64,000 nt of DNA, taken from assembly GCF_019285735.1 (NCBI RefSeq), contig NZ_CP079107.1, positions 1,488,001 through 1,552,000 of the forward strand, read 5' to 3'. The position numbers were made by a program, and so were the translations under genes. Every line of letters begins with the position of its first letter. The stretch's first letter is position 1. This document shows, piece by piece, positions 16,106 through 24,437 of this stretch. The DNA is from Paeniglutamicibacter sp. Y32M11 (GTDB lineage Bacteria; Actinomycetota; Actinomycetes; Actinomycetales; Micrococcaceae). A model generated the notes under the pieces. That model did not search any database. It worked only from the letters and a program-made list of their open reading frames with translations, and had not been told where the DNA came from.

Positions 16106-16483
16106 ATGCCACTTTCCGAGCATGAGCAACGTCTTCTGGAGCAGCTGGAGAAGCAGCTACATGAGGATCATCGCTTTGCCTCGACGATGAAGTCTGCGTC
16201 GACGGCGGGGAACTACTCAACGCGAAACCTAGCTTTGGGTGCTTTGACCGGCATCGTAGGACTCGGAGTGCTGATCTACGGGGTTTCGAGTCAACTAATC
16301 CTTATCGGTGTTCTTGGGTTCATCGTGATGTTTGCCGGTGTGTACCTAGCGCTCTCTCGGCGTGGTGGAACCAAGAAGAATGGCTTGCCAGGCACCCCAA
16401 AAGCGCCGCAGAAATCAGGATTCATGAGCGATCTCGAAAACAAGTGGGAACAGCGTAAACGCGACGAACACGGTTCTTCCTAG
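16106..16483 (+). CDS. DUF3040 membrane protein
   Basis: A 125-residue actinobacterial protein of the DUF3040 family, function unknown. The N-terminus is MPLSEHEQRLLEQLEKQLHEDHRF, the family hallmark, predicted to be an amphipathic helix. Two adjacent membrane helices (about 43-63 and 65-83) follow, then a basic cytoplasmic tail (KWEQRKRDEH). GGGAAGAG lies five bases before the ATG. It stands alone upstream of the mraZ promoter region, with its own terminator, in a position commonly seen in Actinobacteria between dinB and mraZ. The 190-bp upstream gap may hold its promoter, but I see no strong element there. Confidence 0.9.
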   Translation: MPLSEHEQRLLEQLEKQLHEDHRFASTMKSASTAGNYSTRNLALGALTGIVGLGVLIYGVSSQLILIGVLGFIVMFAGVYLALSRRGGTKKNGLPGTPKAPQKSGFMSDLENKWEQRKRDEHGSS

Positions 16484-16534
16484 GCCGGTACCGGCTAACC
16501 CTTCGGAGAACTAGCGCTCCGGACCTATAACTTC

Positions 16535-16569
16535 AGCCAAGGCTCATTTTCATGAGCCTTGGCTTTTTT
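16535..16569 (+). terminator. Intrinsic terminator of DUF3040 gene
   Basis: Perfect 13-bp stem (16535-16547 and 16552-16564) with loop TTTC, followed by a six-T run ending at 16569. It insulates the dcw cluster from upstream transcription. Confidence 0.93.
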
Positions 16570-16719
16570 ATGCCCCAAAGGTCGTCAAGACAATTCTGAC
16601 GAACGGGGTCGGCATCGAGCCATGCTGCCAAATTGTTCATCGTGAACGACGACGCGCCCAATATCACTAATCGACGTAATTTATATTTCTGGGCTTTTGG
16701 CGCCCCCTCCTAGCGTGGA

Positions 16720-16754
16720 TTCCCATGTCCTCCACTTTGCTCCCTACTGCTCGG
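16720..16754 (-). repeat. Inverted second array of MraZ-like decamers
   Basis: At 10-bp steps (16720, 16730, 16740, 16750) the minus strand reads GGGAA, TGGAG, GGGAG and CCGAG. Its sequence GGAGCAAAGTG also occurs in the main array at 17008-17018 on the plus strand. A further AGTGGAG (minus) is at 16763-16769. Confidence 0.5.
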
Positions 16755-16959
16755 GGTGAACTCTCCACTGGTCACGAGCTCGGGCGGAACACCCACGTGA
16801 AGCCGCGGATTTCCGCAGATGACGATGTGCCCTTCGTCACGGCTCGCTTTCTGGGAGTTTGATCTGAATCTAAAACCCTCCACCCCGCACCACGGCTCGT
16901 ATGCCCCGGAAAATCAACAGTTTTCGCTAGATTTTCACCGCAAAATGCCGAATCGTTCG

Positions 16960-16987
16960 TTGACAGTGGAGGCTTGTGGAGTAAAGT
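16960..16987 (+). promoter_or_regulatory. Promoter of the mraZ/dcw operon
   Basis: A consensus -35 TTGACA (16960-16965) is followed after 16 bp by TAAAGT (16982-16987). The expected transcript start near 16994 leaves a ~50-nt leader before mraZ. The decamer operator array overlaps it. Confidence 0.75.
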
Positions 16988-17014
16988 GGAGCGAAATAGA
17001 GGGAATTGGAGCAA
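16965..17014 (+). promoter_or_regulatory. MraZ-type operator: five TGGAG decamers
   Basis: TGGAG occurs at 16967, 16977, 16987 and 17007, with the degenerate TAGAG at 16997, all exactly 10 bp apart. MraZ of other bacteria binds direct repeats of TGGGN spaced by 5 nt, which is the same geometry. The array runs from just after the -35 to past the start site, as expected for autorepression. Confidence 0.78.
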
Positions 17015-17044
17015 AGTGCTTCTTCTAGCCGGAAGGCGGTAGGT

Positions 17045-17470
17045 ATGTTCCTCGGAACGTATACCCCGCGTCTGGATGAGAAGGGGCGTTTGATCCTCCC
17101 GGCCAAGTATCGGGACGAATTAGCCAATGGTTTAGTTCTGACGCGAGGCCAGGAACGTTGCATTTACGTCTTTAGTCAACGTGAGTTTGAGAAGCAGCAT
17201 GAGCAAATGAGCCAGGCTCCGATCTCTTCACGACAGGCACGAGACTATGCGCGTGTTTTCCTCTCCGGTGCTTCGGATGAATTGCCGGATAAGCAGGGGC
17301 GGGTCACCATTCCGTCGATGCTTCGTTCATATGCGGGGCTGGACCGAGAGGTTACAGTGATCGGCGCGGGCAACCGAGTCGAGATTTGGGATTCCACGGC
17401 GTGGAATACCTACCTCGTTGAACAGGAGAACGTGTTCTCCGAAACGGACGACGAAGCACTTCCGGGCTAA
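17045..17470 (+). CDS. mraZ: MraZ transcriptional regulator of the dcw cluster
   Basis: A 141-residue protein with two AbrB-like swapped-hairpin halves. The first contains [21 protein letters not shown] and the second [21 protein letters not shown]; the DxKGR motifs bind DNA. MraZ forms a ring-shaped oligomer that represses its own operon in E. coli and other bacteria. The ATG at 17045 follows GGAAGGCGGTAGGT and starts the family's usual [11 protein letters not shown]; the frame opens earlier at 17006. It is the first gene of the division and cell wall cluster, directly after the TGGAG decamer array. Confidence 0.96.
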   Translation: MFLGTYTPRLDEKGRLILPAKYRDELANGLVLTRGQERCIYVFSQREFEKQHEQMSQAPISSRQARDYARVFLSGASDELPDKQGRVTIPSMLRSYAGLDREVTVIGAGNRVEIWDSTAWNTYLVEQENVFSETDDEALPG

Positions 17471-17528
17471 ATAGTTACCAACACGGTGACTCAAGGCTCA
17501 ACAGTGGCTTGGACGAGATCTCCAGCCG

Positions 17529-17585
17529 CCCGTGCAACGCGCATCCTGACTCCACTTCCCCGGAGCCAGGCTGGGTGGACGCGGG
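17529..17585 (+). ncRNA. mraW-type RNA hairpin in the leader of rsmH
   Basis: A hairpin with stem CCTG-A-CTCC (17545-17553) and GGAG-C-CAGG (17562-17570) carries the terminal loop ACTTCCCC (17554-17561). An outer stem CCCGTG/CGCGGG (17529-17534 and 17580-17585) can close it. The mraW RNA motif known from Actinobacteria lies upstream of mraW (rsmH) and is marked by a CUUCCCC terminal loop. Location and loop match; function of the motif is unknown. Confidence 0.72.
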
Positions 17586-17648
17586 TCGGAGGGGGATCTG
17601 GTCTCAGCCAAAACTCATAGGTAGTAGGCCCACGCGAAAGGGGGAGCG

Positions 17649-18644
17649 GTGAACTTAGATGGATCCGCAGATCGGCCAACATCCGAACGCCACGTTCCGG
17701 TGTTGCTCGAACGTTGCGTAGGGCTTTTGGCGGACGGTATCGAGGCAGGCATTGCCGCCCGTGGCCGTGCGGTTGTTGTGGACTGCACCTTGGGGATGGG
17801 TGGGCATTCTGAAGCACTCCTCCAGCGTTTCCCCGATCTGCACCTCATCGGGTTGGATCGCGACGAGCAGGCCTTGGCCTTGGCCGGGGCACGCTTAGCT
17901 GGATTTGCCGAGCGCACCGACCTGGTCCACGCAATCTATGACGAGATCGCCGACGTCGTCGCCGACTTGGGCTTTGATGGTATTGATGGAGTGCTCTTCG
18001 ACCTCGGGGTTTCTTCCCTGCAGTTGGACGAGCGGGACCGCGGCTTCGCCTATTCCTACGACGCTCCGCTGGATATGCGTATGGATACCTCGCAAGGGCC
18101 CACCGCCGCAGACATTATTAATGAGTACAGCGAAACCGAATTGGTCCGCATTATCCGCGCTTGGGGCGAGGAAAAGTTCGCCGGGCGTATCGCCTCTTCC
18201 ATCGTTGAAGCTCGCAAGCTCAAGCCCTTCAGCACCACCGAAGAACTCGTGACGGCAATCCGATCCGTGGTTCCGGCAGCTGCAGCACGCACCGGGGGAC
18301 ACCCCGCCAAGCGGACATTCCAGGCACTGCGCATTGAAGTCAACGAGGAACTCGACGTCTTGGATCGAGCCATCCCCGCTGCCATGGGCGCACTGCATGT
18401 TGGTGGCCGGGTTGTGGTGATGAGTTATCACTCGCTGGAGGACAAGATCACCAAGCGGCACTTCGCCGCCGGTTCAAAATCCTCGGCACCTGCTGGCTTC
18501 CCCGTGGAGTTGGAAGAACACAAGGCGCAATTCAAGGTCCTCACCCGAGGAACCGAAAAGCCAACTGACCAAGAAATCGCAGAAAACTCGCGGGCAGCTT
18601 CAGCAAAGCTGCGAGCCGTGGAACGCATCCTGAAGAGGAGCTGA
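17649..18644 (+). CDS. rsmH: 16S rRNA (cytosine1402-N4)-methyltransferase RsmH
   Basis: A 331-residue SAM-dependent methyltransferase (old name MraW) that modifies C1402 in the ribosomal P site. Motifs seen are [13 protein letters not shown] near the N-terminus, [14 protein letters not shown] (SAM binding), [25 protein letters not shown] and PLDMRMD. The C-terminus has [17 protein letters not shown]. The GTG at 17649 follows GGGGGAG. A 178-bp gap after mraZ carries an mraW-type RNA hairpin. It is followed 2 bp later by ftsL. Confidence 0.97.
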   Translation: MNLDGSADRPTSERHVPVLLERCVGLLADGIEAGIAARGRAVVVDCTLGMGGHSEALLQRFPDLHLIGLDRDEQALALAGARLAGFAERTDLVHAIYDEIADVVADLGFDGIDGVLFDLGVSSLQLDERDRGFAYSYDAPLDMRMDTSQGPTAADIINEYSETELVRIIRAWGEEKFAGRIASSIVEARKLKPFSTTEELVTAIRSVVPAAAARTGGHPAKRTFQALRIEVNEELDVLDRAIPAAMGALHVGGRVVVMSYHSLEDKITKRHFAAGSKSSAPAGFPVELEEHKAQFKVLTRGTEKPTDQEIAENSRAASAKLRAVERILKRS

Positions 18645-18646
18645 GA

Positions 18647-19411
18647 ATGAGCAACCGGACCCCCAGCCGCGTACGTTCGCGCGTTATCGAACATCCGGCA
18701 ACGCAGGGTGCCAATGCGCTCAGCCATGCCCCGCGACCCATCCCAGCCTCGCGTCCGGAAGAGTCCACCGCCAAGCGCCGCACGACGCTCTCGGTGGTCC
18801 CGGAGATCGGTTCCTCGCGACGGATTCCCTTCCTCGTCACCATCCTTGGTTTGGTTATTGCCTCGGTTGTTGCGGTTCTGCTCATCAACGTCGCCATTGC
18901 CAACGGCCAGTACACCGCGGTGGATCTGCGCGGACAGGAACGTTCGCTCTCCCAGGAGAACGAGGCATTGCGTCAGAAGGCGTTGTACCTCGAAGCTCCT
19001 CAGGTGGTAGCCGCAAAGGCTGAAAAATTGGGCATGGTGAAACCGGGAGCTCCGGCGGCCATCAACATTGAGTCCGGAAAGGTCTCTGGCACTCCGACAG
19101 CGGCCAAAAAGCCCGACGCTGATGCCAAGGCAAGCAATGTTTCCCTAGACTCTCCGGTCAAACCCGAGCCGCCGGTGGAAAAGGTTGTTTCCGCGCCCAT
19201 CGTTCAGCCGGCACCGGCTCCCGTTGCGGCCGAAGTCCCTGCCAGTGAGCCGGAGGCAGTCGAACAGCCTGCCACCACGCAGGAGGCAACCAAGAGCATC
19301 GTCAGCGAGCCATCCGAGCAGGCCGGCACCGATAAGCGTCCGGACTTTTCCGCGGCAGAGCTCAACGGGGGAACGATTCCCGCTCCGAGCTTGAAGACAC
19401 CGGGGCAGTAA
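18647..19411 (+). CDS. ftsL: Cell division protein FtsL
   Basis: A 254-residue bitopic membrane protein of the divisome, partner of FtsQ and FtsB/DivIC and regulator of FtsWI. The cytoplasmic N-terminus is about 60 residues, the membrane helix about 62-84 (FLVTILGLVIASVVAVLLINVAI has the typical profile), and a short coiled coil follows (VDLRGQERSLSQENEALRQKALYL). The remaining ~120 residues are Pro/Ala/Glu-rich and probably disordered, which makes it longer than proteobacterial FtsL (~120). Identification rests on position between rsmH and ftsI and on topology. Confidence 0.88.
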   Translation: MSNRTPSRVRSRVIEHPATQGANALSHAPRPIPASRPEESTAKRRTTLSVVPEIGSSRRIPFLVTILGLVIASVVAVLLINVAIANGQYTAVDLRGQERSLSQENEALRQKALYLEAPQVVAAKAEKLGMVKPGAPAAINIESGKVSGTPTAAKKPDADAKASNVSLDSPVKPEPPVEKVVSAPIVQPAPAPVAAEVPASEPEAVEQPATTQEATKSIVSEPSEQAGTDKRPDFSAAELNGGTIPAPSLKTPGQ

Positions 19412-19484
19412 ACACCCAGACTTGAACCGTCCACTAACCACCTAGAGCACCACCAACCCACGCCCGGTATGAGCTGAGGACCGC

Positions 19485-21317
19485 ATGTCAAAATTATCCC
19501 CAACCACCACCGGAGCAACGCATCCACGCTTACGCATGGTTTTGGGCATTGCGTTGGTGCTCTTGTTGGCCATTGGTGGGCGGTTGTTTTTTGTACAATC
19601 ACTCAACGCCAAGGCCGTCGCTGCAGCAGCTGTTGATAACCGCACGCGGGTCCAAGAAACCCAGCCCAAGCGTGGACAGATCCTTGACGCAAGCGGTGCC
19701 ATCATGGCCACCAGTGTTGACCGTTATGACTTGGTTGTAGACCAACGCAAAGTCGAGGCGGCCAAGCCGATCGTGCGCGCCCCCATCTCCGGCGGTGCCA
19801 AGCGTGAAACGGTTTCGGTTGAACAGACGGTGAGCGAGTTGGCCGACATCCTCAACCAAGACGTCGCCACGGTGCGCAACGCGGTGGTGGGCGCCGAGGG
19901 AGCAAAACCCAACGCCTATTCCGTTGTTGCCAAGGGCGTGACTCCCGAGGTGCGTAACGCGGCCATGGAACTAGGTATCCGCACCCTAACCGGCCAATTG
20001 CGCAGCGAACGCCAGTACCCCAACGGGGTGGTCGCCGGACCGGTCCTGGGATTCGTGAAGAACTCCGATAACCAAGAAACCCATGTGGGTGCCGAGGGCC
20101 TTGAACTGAGCCAAAACGATCATTTGACCGGAGAAGCCGGAACCAAAACCTACGAGGTTGGTGCCGACGGCGTCAGAATCCCGGTGGCCGAGACGACCGA
20201 AGTTCCTGCAGTTGACGGCCAAGACGTTAAACTCACGCTCGACAGCGACATCAACTTCATCGCCCAAGAAGCGGCATTAAAGAAGCAGAAGCAGTTTAAC
20301 GCCGAATGGGTCTCGGTCTTGGTCACCGAGGTGAAGACAGGTCGCATCATCGCCATCGGGGATTCGAACCAGATGGACCCCAACGACCCCAGCGCGACCG
20401 AAGGGAAGTTTCGCACCTCGGCATCGATCACCCAGGCCTTTGAGCCCGGCTCCACCGGCAAGATGGCCACCTTTGCCTCCGCATTAGAGGAGGGCGTGAT
20501 CAAGCCCACCGACGCCTTCAGGGTCCCGAATGCCTACAAGATCAACAACGAAGTCATCAACGACTCAAAAAAGCACACCACCTATGACATGACGGCCGCG
20601 GGAATCTTCGCTCGCTCATACAACACCGGTACCGTGATGATCGGCAACAAGATGAGCAACGAGACTCGCTTCAACTACTTGAAGAAACTTGGCATTGGTT
20701 CCGCCATCGACATCGGCCTCGGCGGTGCCAGCAAGGGCATCTTGGCCCCGGCCGAGGACTGGGAACGCCGCCAGCAGTACGCGATCATGTTTGGTCAGGG
20801 CTACACCCAGACGGCACTTCACACGGCACAGGTCGCCCAAACCATCGCCAATGGCGGGGTTCGCATCACGCCGACGCTGATCGATTCCTACATCAATCCC
20901 GATGGAAGCATCGAAACACCTGCCGCACCAACGAGTGAGCGCGTTTTCTCCAAGGCGACCACCGATCAGATGCTCAGGATGATGGAAACCGTGGTCTTGG
21001 AGGGCACTGGCACTAAGATGGCTGTGTCCGGTTACCGCGTTGGCGGTAAATCGGGCACCGGCCAAGCTGCCGGCGAATCCGGCGGATACGACGGATATAC
21101 CAGCTCGTTTGCCGGTGTGGCTCCACTGGATGACCCCCAATTTGCCGTCGTGGTGACCATGTATCGTCCGAAGGGCGACTGGATCTCCTGGAGCGTCGGT
21201 GACACCTTCAGCGAAGTCATGGGCAAGACTCTTAATGCCTACAACGTTGCTCCGAGCGATTCAAAGCCCAACGGCTACAAAGTGTTCATCGGATCCGAAC
21301 AAAAGAAATCTTGGTAA
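19485..21317 (+). CDS. ftsI: Septal penicillin-binding protein FtsI (PBP3, class B)
   Basis: A 610-residue class B transpeptidase that cross-links septal peptidoglycan with FtsW. One N-terminal membrane helix (about 15-37) is followed by the non-catalytic dimerisation domain and the transpeptidase domain. Active-site motifs are STGK (Ser 323, Lys 326), SYN (Ser 378) and KSGTG (Lys 522), so the third box is KSG instead of the commoner KTG. No PASTA domains are present. The ATG at 19485 starts after a 73-bp gap from ftsL. Its TAA stop overlaps the murE ATG. Confidence 0.96.
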   Translation: MSKLSPTTTGATHPRLRMVLGIALVLLLAIGGRLFFVQSLNAKAVAAAAVDNRTRVQETQPKRGQILDASGAIMATSVDRYDLVVDQRKVEAAKPIVRAPISGGAKRETVSVEQTVSELADILNQDVATVRNAVVGAEGAKPNAYSVVAKGVTPEVRNAAMELGIRTLTGQLRSERQYPNGVVAGPVLGFVKNSDNQETHVGAEGLELSQNDHLTGEAGTKTYEVGADGVRIPVAETTEVPAVDGQDVKLTLDSDINFIAQEAALKKQKQFNAEWVSVLVTEVKTGRIIAIGDSNQMDPNDPSATEGKFRTSASITQAFEPGSTGKMATFASALEEGVIKPTDAFRVPNAYKINNEVINDSKKHTTYDMTAAGIFARSYNTGTVMIGNKMSNETRFNYLKKLGIGSAIDIGLGGASKGILAPAEDWERRQQYAIMFGQGYTQTALHTAQVAQTIANGGVRITPTLIDSYINPDGSIETPAAPTSERVFSKATTDQMLRMMETVVLEGTGTKMAVSGYRVGGKSGTGQAAGESGGYDGYTSSFAGVAPLDDPQFAVVVTMYRPKGDWISWSVGDTFSEVMGKTLNAYNVAPSDSKPNGYKVFIGSEQKKSW

Positions 21318-22945
21318 TGCCTGAAGCACTCTCCCCCCGGGCGGCCGAAGCACTGCTTCGCCCCACCCGAGCAAGCAACACACCACTGAACGCCATGCTC
21401 GAGTACCTGCATGAAACCGGACGTGGGGCCACCGTCGTTGGCGACGGTCGACTAGGTGTCACCGGGGTCTGCCTCGACTCTCGTGCCGTATTGCCGGGAG
21501 ACCTGTACGTCGGCGCCCCCGGGGCTCGCTTTCACGGGGCACAGTTTGCCCAGGATGCGGCTCGCGCCGGGGCCGCGGCGATCCTCACCGATGAGGAGGG
21601 CGCCTCGGCCGCCTCAGCGCTGGGGCTTCCGATGCTGCTGGTTGATGCTCCGCGTGAAGTCATCGGCGAAATTTCCGCGCTGGTCTACGGGACCGATGAA
21701 AAATGCCCCGAGCTCTTTGGCCTGACCGGAACCAACGGCAAGACCACCACCAGCTACATGATCCGTTCGGTGCTCCGCGCCCTGGGTAAGGAAACGGGCT
21801 TGGTGGGAACCATTGAAATTTCCGCCGGCCAAACCCCGATTCCCAGCATCCTCACCACCCCGGAGGCACCCCAGCTGCATGGGTTGATGTCGCGGATGCG
21901 CGAGTTGGGCGTTAACGCCGCCACCATGGAGGTCTCCTCCCACTCACTGGCCTACCACCGGGTGGACGGGCTACGCTTCGCCGTCTCCGGCTTCACCAAC
22001 TTGACCCAGGACCATCTTGATCTGCACGGGTCGATGGAAGAGTACTTCGCTATCAAGGCGATGCTCTTTGACTTAGAACGCAGCGACCGAGCGGTCGTCA
22101 TCGTTGATGATCACTGGGGCAGCAAAATGGCGGCGCACGCCACCGCCGAGGTCATAACGCTGTCCACCGGCCCCGAGGTAGTTGAAGCCGACTGGGCCGT
22201 GACGGATGTACGTCCGGCCGGTCTGGGACACCACTTCACCCTGAGCGGCCCGAATGGACTTCGACTCACCGCGAAGACCGGGCTACCGGGAGACTTTAAT
22301 ATCTCCAACGCCGCGCTGGCCGTCCTGATGGTGCTGGCCTCCGGCGTAGATCCGCAGACGCTGCAGCAGGCACTGGATCGAGCCGATCCGCTCACCGTAG
22401 AGGTTCCCGGGCGCATGCAGGTCATCGCGTCGGAACCGGCCGCCATCGTCGACTTCGCCCATAACCCCGACGCCTTGGCCCGGGCACTTTCCTCCGTGCG
22501 CCGTGACGAGGAAGGATCGCGCGTCTTCGTGGTCTTCGGAGCCACCGGTGAACGTGATGCCACCAAACGCCCGATCATGGGTGCGGTGGCCGCCCGGCAT
22601 GCCGATGTGGTCATTGTCACCGACGACGATCCGCACTCCGAAGACCCGGCCCCGATCCGCGCAGCGTTGGTCGCGGGCGCACGCGCTGAGATCAAAGCTC
22701 ACGGCCTCACCGCGGTCGTACACGAGATCTACCCGCGCGCCGCCGCAATCGCCGCAGCGGTGGCCATGGCGGGGGAGAAGGACACTATTTTGGTGGCCGG
22801 ACGTGGCCACGAAGTCTTCCAAGAGGTCATGGGTGTGAACCTTGAGCTCGATGACCGCGAGGAATTGCGTCATGCCCTCCGCGCCAATGGCTTCACGCCC
22901 TTGGGCTCGTCGTCCGATTCCTTCGAACCAACGGATGAAGGGTAA
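21317..22945 (+). CDS. murE: UDP-MurNAc-tripeptide synthetase MurE, probably L-lysine-adding
   Basis: A 542-residue Mur ligase that adds the third residue of the stem peptide in the cytoplasm. The P-loop is FGLTGTNGKTTTSYM; MEVSSHSLA and the Mur ligase C-domain motif DFAHNPDAL are present. The specificity loop reads DDPHSEDP (near residue 436) in place of DNPR, which marks meso-diaminopimelate enzymes. DDP-type loops occur in lysine-adding MurE, which agrees with the Lys-type walls of Micrococcaceae. ATG 21317 lies in TAATG, overlapping the ftsI stop; a TTG six bases earlier is less likely. Confidence 0.95.
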   Translation: MPEALSPRAAEALLRPTRASNTPLNAMLEYLHETGRGATVVGDGRLGVTGVCLDSRAVLPGDLYVGAPGARFHGAQFAQDAARAGAAAILTDEEGASAASALGLPMLLVDAPREVIGEISALVYGTDEKCPELFGLTGTNGKTTTSYMIRSVLRALGKETGLVGTIEISAGQTPIPSILTTPEAPQLHGLMSRMRELGVNAATMEVSSHSLAYHRVDGLRFAVSGFTNLTQDHLDLHGSMEEYFAIKAMLFDLERSDRAVVIVDDHWGSKMAAHATAEVITLSTGPEVVEADWAVTDVRPAGLGHHFTLSGPNGLRLTAKTGLPGDFNISNAALAVLMVLASGVDPQTLQQALDRADPLTVEVPGRMQVIASEPAAIVDFAHNPDALARALSSVRRDEEGSRVFVVFGATGERDATKRPIMGAVAARHADVVIVTDDDPHSEDPAPIRAALVAGARAEIKAHGLTAVVHEIYPRAAAIAAAVAMAGEKDTILVAGRGHEVFQEVMGVNLELDDREELRHALRANGFTPLGSSSDSFEPTDEG

Positions 22946-22958
22946 AGTCCTAGGTGCC

Positions 22959-24437
22959 ATGATTGATCTTCTTTCCGCCGAAATCGCCGAAATTACTGGC
23001 GGGCGACTCACTTCAACGGCTAGCGCCGACCAACTTATTCGCGGAGTCGATACCGACTCACGATCCTGTGAAACCGGATGGCTTTTTGTTGCCAAGCCGG
23101 GGGAGTCCTCGGATGGACACCACTTCATCGGATCGGCCATGAGTAGGGGCGCCGTGCTGGCCCTTGCCGAGCACGAAACCCACGCCGAGGACGGTTCCGT
23201 TCACCCGGCCATCATCGTCCCCGATGCCGTTATCGCCATGGGGGACCTCGCCGCGGCCATCGTGGCCCGGCTTAAGGCCTCCAACTCCCTGCGTGTGGTC
23301 GGTATTACCGGTTCGGCCGGCAAGACCACCACCAAGGACCTGTTGGCCTCCCTGCTCTCGCAGCTGGGTCCGACGGTTGCCCCGGTGGGTTCCTACAACG
23401 GCGAAGTCGGCGTACCGCTGACCGTCTTCCGGGCCACCTCCGAAACCAAGTACCTGGTCGTTGAGATGGGTGCCACCGGCGTGGGACACATTGCCTACCT
23501 CACCGAGATGGTGAAGCCCGAAGTGGGTGTGGTGCTCGGAGTCGGTTCGGCACACGCCGGCGAATTCGGTGGCATCGCGAACATCGCCAAGGCCAAGGGC
23601 GAAATGGTTGAGTCGCTCTCCGCCGACGGACTTGCGGTGCTCAACCTCGATGACAATCTGGTGGCCGCCATGTCCGCGCGGACCACCGCCGTGGTGCGTA
23701 ACTTTGGTGTGCAACGCACCAACGACGCCAACGCGGTGGGCGTTTGGGCCCAGGGCCTCGAGGTCAATGCGGAGGGTCACCCAGAATTTACCCTGGTCTT
23801 CGCCGATCACTCGGCACACCGAATCACCTCCGGCCTCATCGGCCGTCACCACGTGACCAATATTCTTGCCGCGGCCACCGTCGCGGAATACCTCGGTGTG
23901 GCTCCGGCTATCATCGCCGCGACGTTGCAGGGCCTTGGCCCGGCCAGCCGCTGGCGGATGGAACGGTTTGAGCGCGCCGACGGGGTGAGCATCATCAACG
24001 ATGCCTACAACGCCAACCCAGATTCGATGCGGGCAGCGCTTCGCACCCTGGCCGAACTCGGCCTGCCGGACGCGACGGGCAAAACTCGACGCACCTGGGC
24101 GGTGCTCGGCGAAATGCTTGAACTCGGTGATGAATCACGGCACGAACACGACTTACTGGGTCGTGTTGCCGTCCGGATGAACATCAAGAAGCTGCTGGTC
24201 ATCGGCCGCGGTGCCAAGTTGGCCTACAACTCTGCGGTGCTCGAGGGCAGCTGGGGAGACGAGGCCTACTACGCCGAGAACATCGAGGACGCAACACAAA
24301 TCCTTACGGAGAACCTTCTTCCCGGGGACATCGTGCTTTTCAAATCGTCCAACGGCTCCGGCCTGCGGCACCTAGGCGATGCCATCGCCGGAATCAATAG
24401 CGGTGCTACCACCGCAGAGGGAGGTTCGGCACTGTGA
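22959..24437 (+). CDS. murF: UDP-MurNAc-pentapeptide synthetase MurF
   Basis: A 492-residue Mur ligase that adds D-Ala-D-Ala to the UDP-MurNAc-tripeptide. Motifs seen are GVDTDSRSCETGWLFVA (N-domain), GITGSAGKTTTKDLL (P-loop) and YNGEVGVPLT. VVEMGATGVGHIAYL and INDAYNANPDSMRAAL are also typical of MurF. The ATG at 22959 begins MIDLLSAEIAEITGG, as in related proteins; the frame runs back into murE but that part is out-of-frame shadow. A 13-bp gap follows murE, and the GTG of mraY overlaps its stop. Confidence 0.96.
   Translation: MIDLLSAEIAEITGGRLTSTASADQLIRGVDTDSRSCETGWLFVAKPGESSDGHHFIGSAMSRGAVLALAEHETHAEDGSVHPAIIVPDAVIAMGDLAAAIVARLKASNSLRVVGITGSAGKTTTKDLLASLLSQLGPTVAPVGSYNGEVGVPLTVFRATSETKYLVVEMGATGVGHIAYLTEMVKPEVGVVLGVGSAHAGEFGGIANIAKAKGEMVESLSADGLAVLNLDDNLVAAMSARTTAVVRNFGVQRTNDANAVGVWAQGLEVNAEGHPEFTLVFADHSAHRITSGLIGRHHVTNILAAATVAEYLGVAPAIIAATLQGLGPASRWRMERFERADGVSIINDAYNANPDSMRAALRTLAELGLPDATGKTRRTWAVLGEMLELGDESRHEHDLLGRVAVRMNIKKLLVIGRGAKLAYNSAVLEGSWGDEAYYAENIEDATQILTENLLPGDIVLFKSSNGSGLRHLGDAIAGINSGATTAEGGSAL

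Larger units (their letters stand above)
16570..17044 (+). other. 474-bp non-coding region before mraZ
   Basis: No credible gene is present. The last 80 bp hold the mraZ promoter and a decamer array. At 16720-16754 is a second, inverted set of similar decamers. In the rest (16571-16715 and 16770-16955) I see nothing recognisable except AT-rich patches such as that near 16676-16692. Confidence 0.75.

Noticed and set aside
22842-22958. N-terminal extension of murF into murE
   Set aside because: It is a shadow of murE in another frame; the family start MIDLLSAEI is at 22959.
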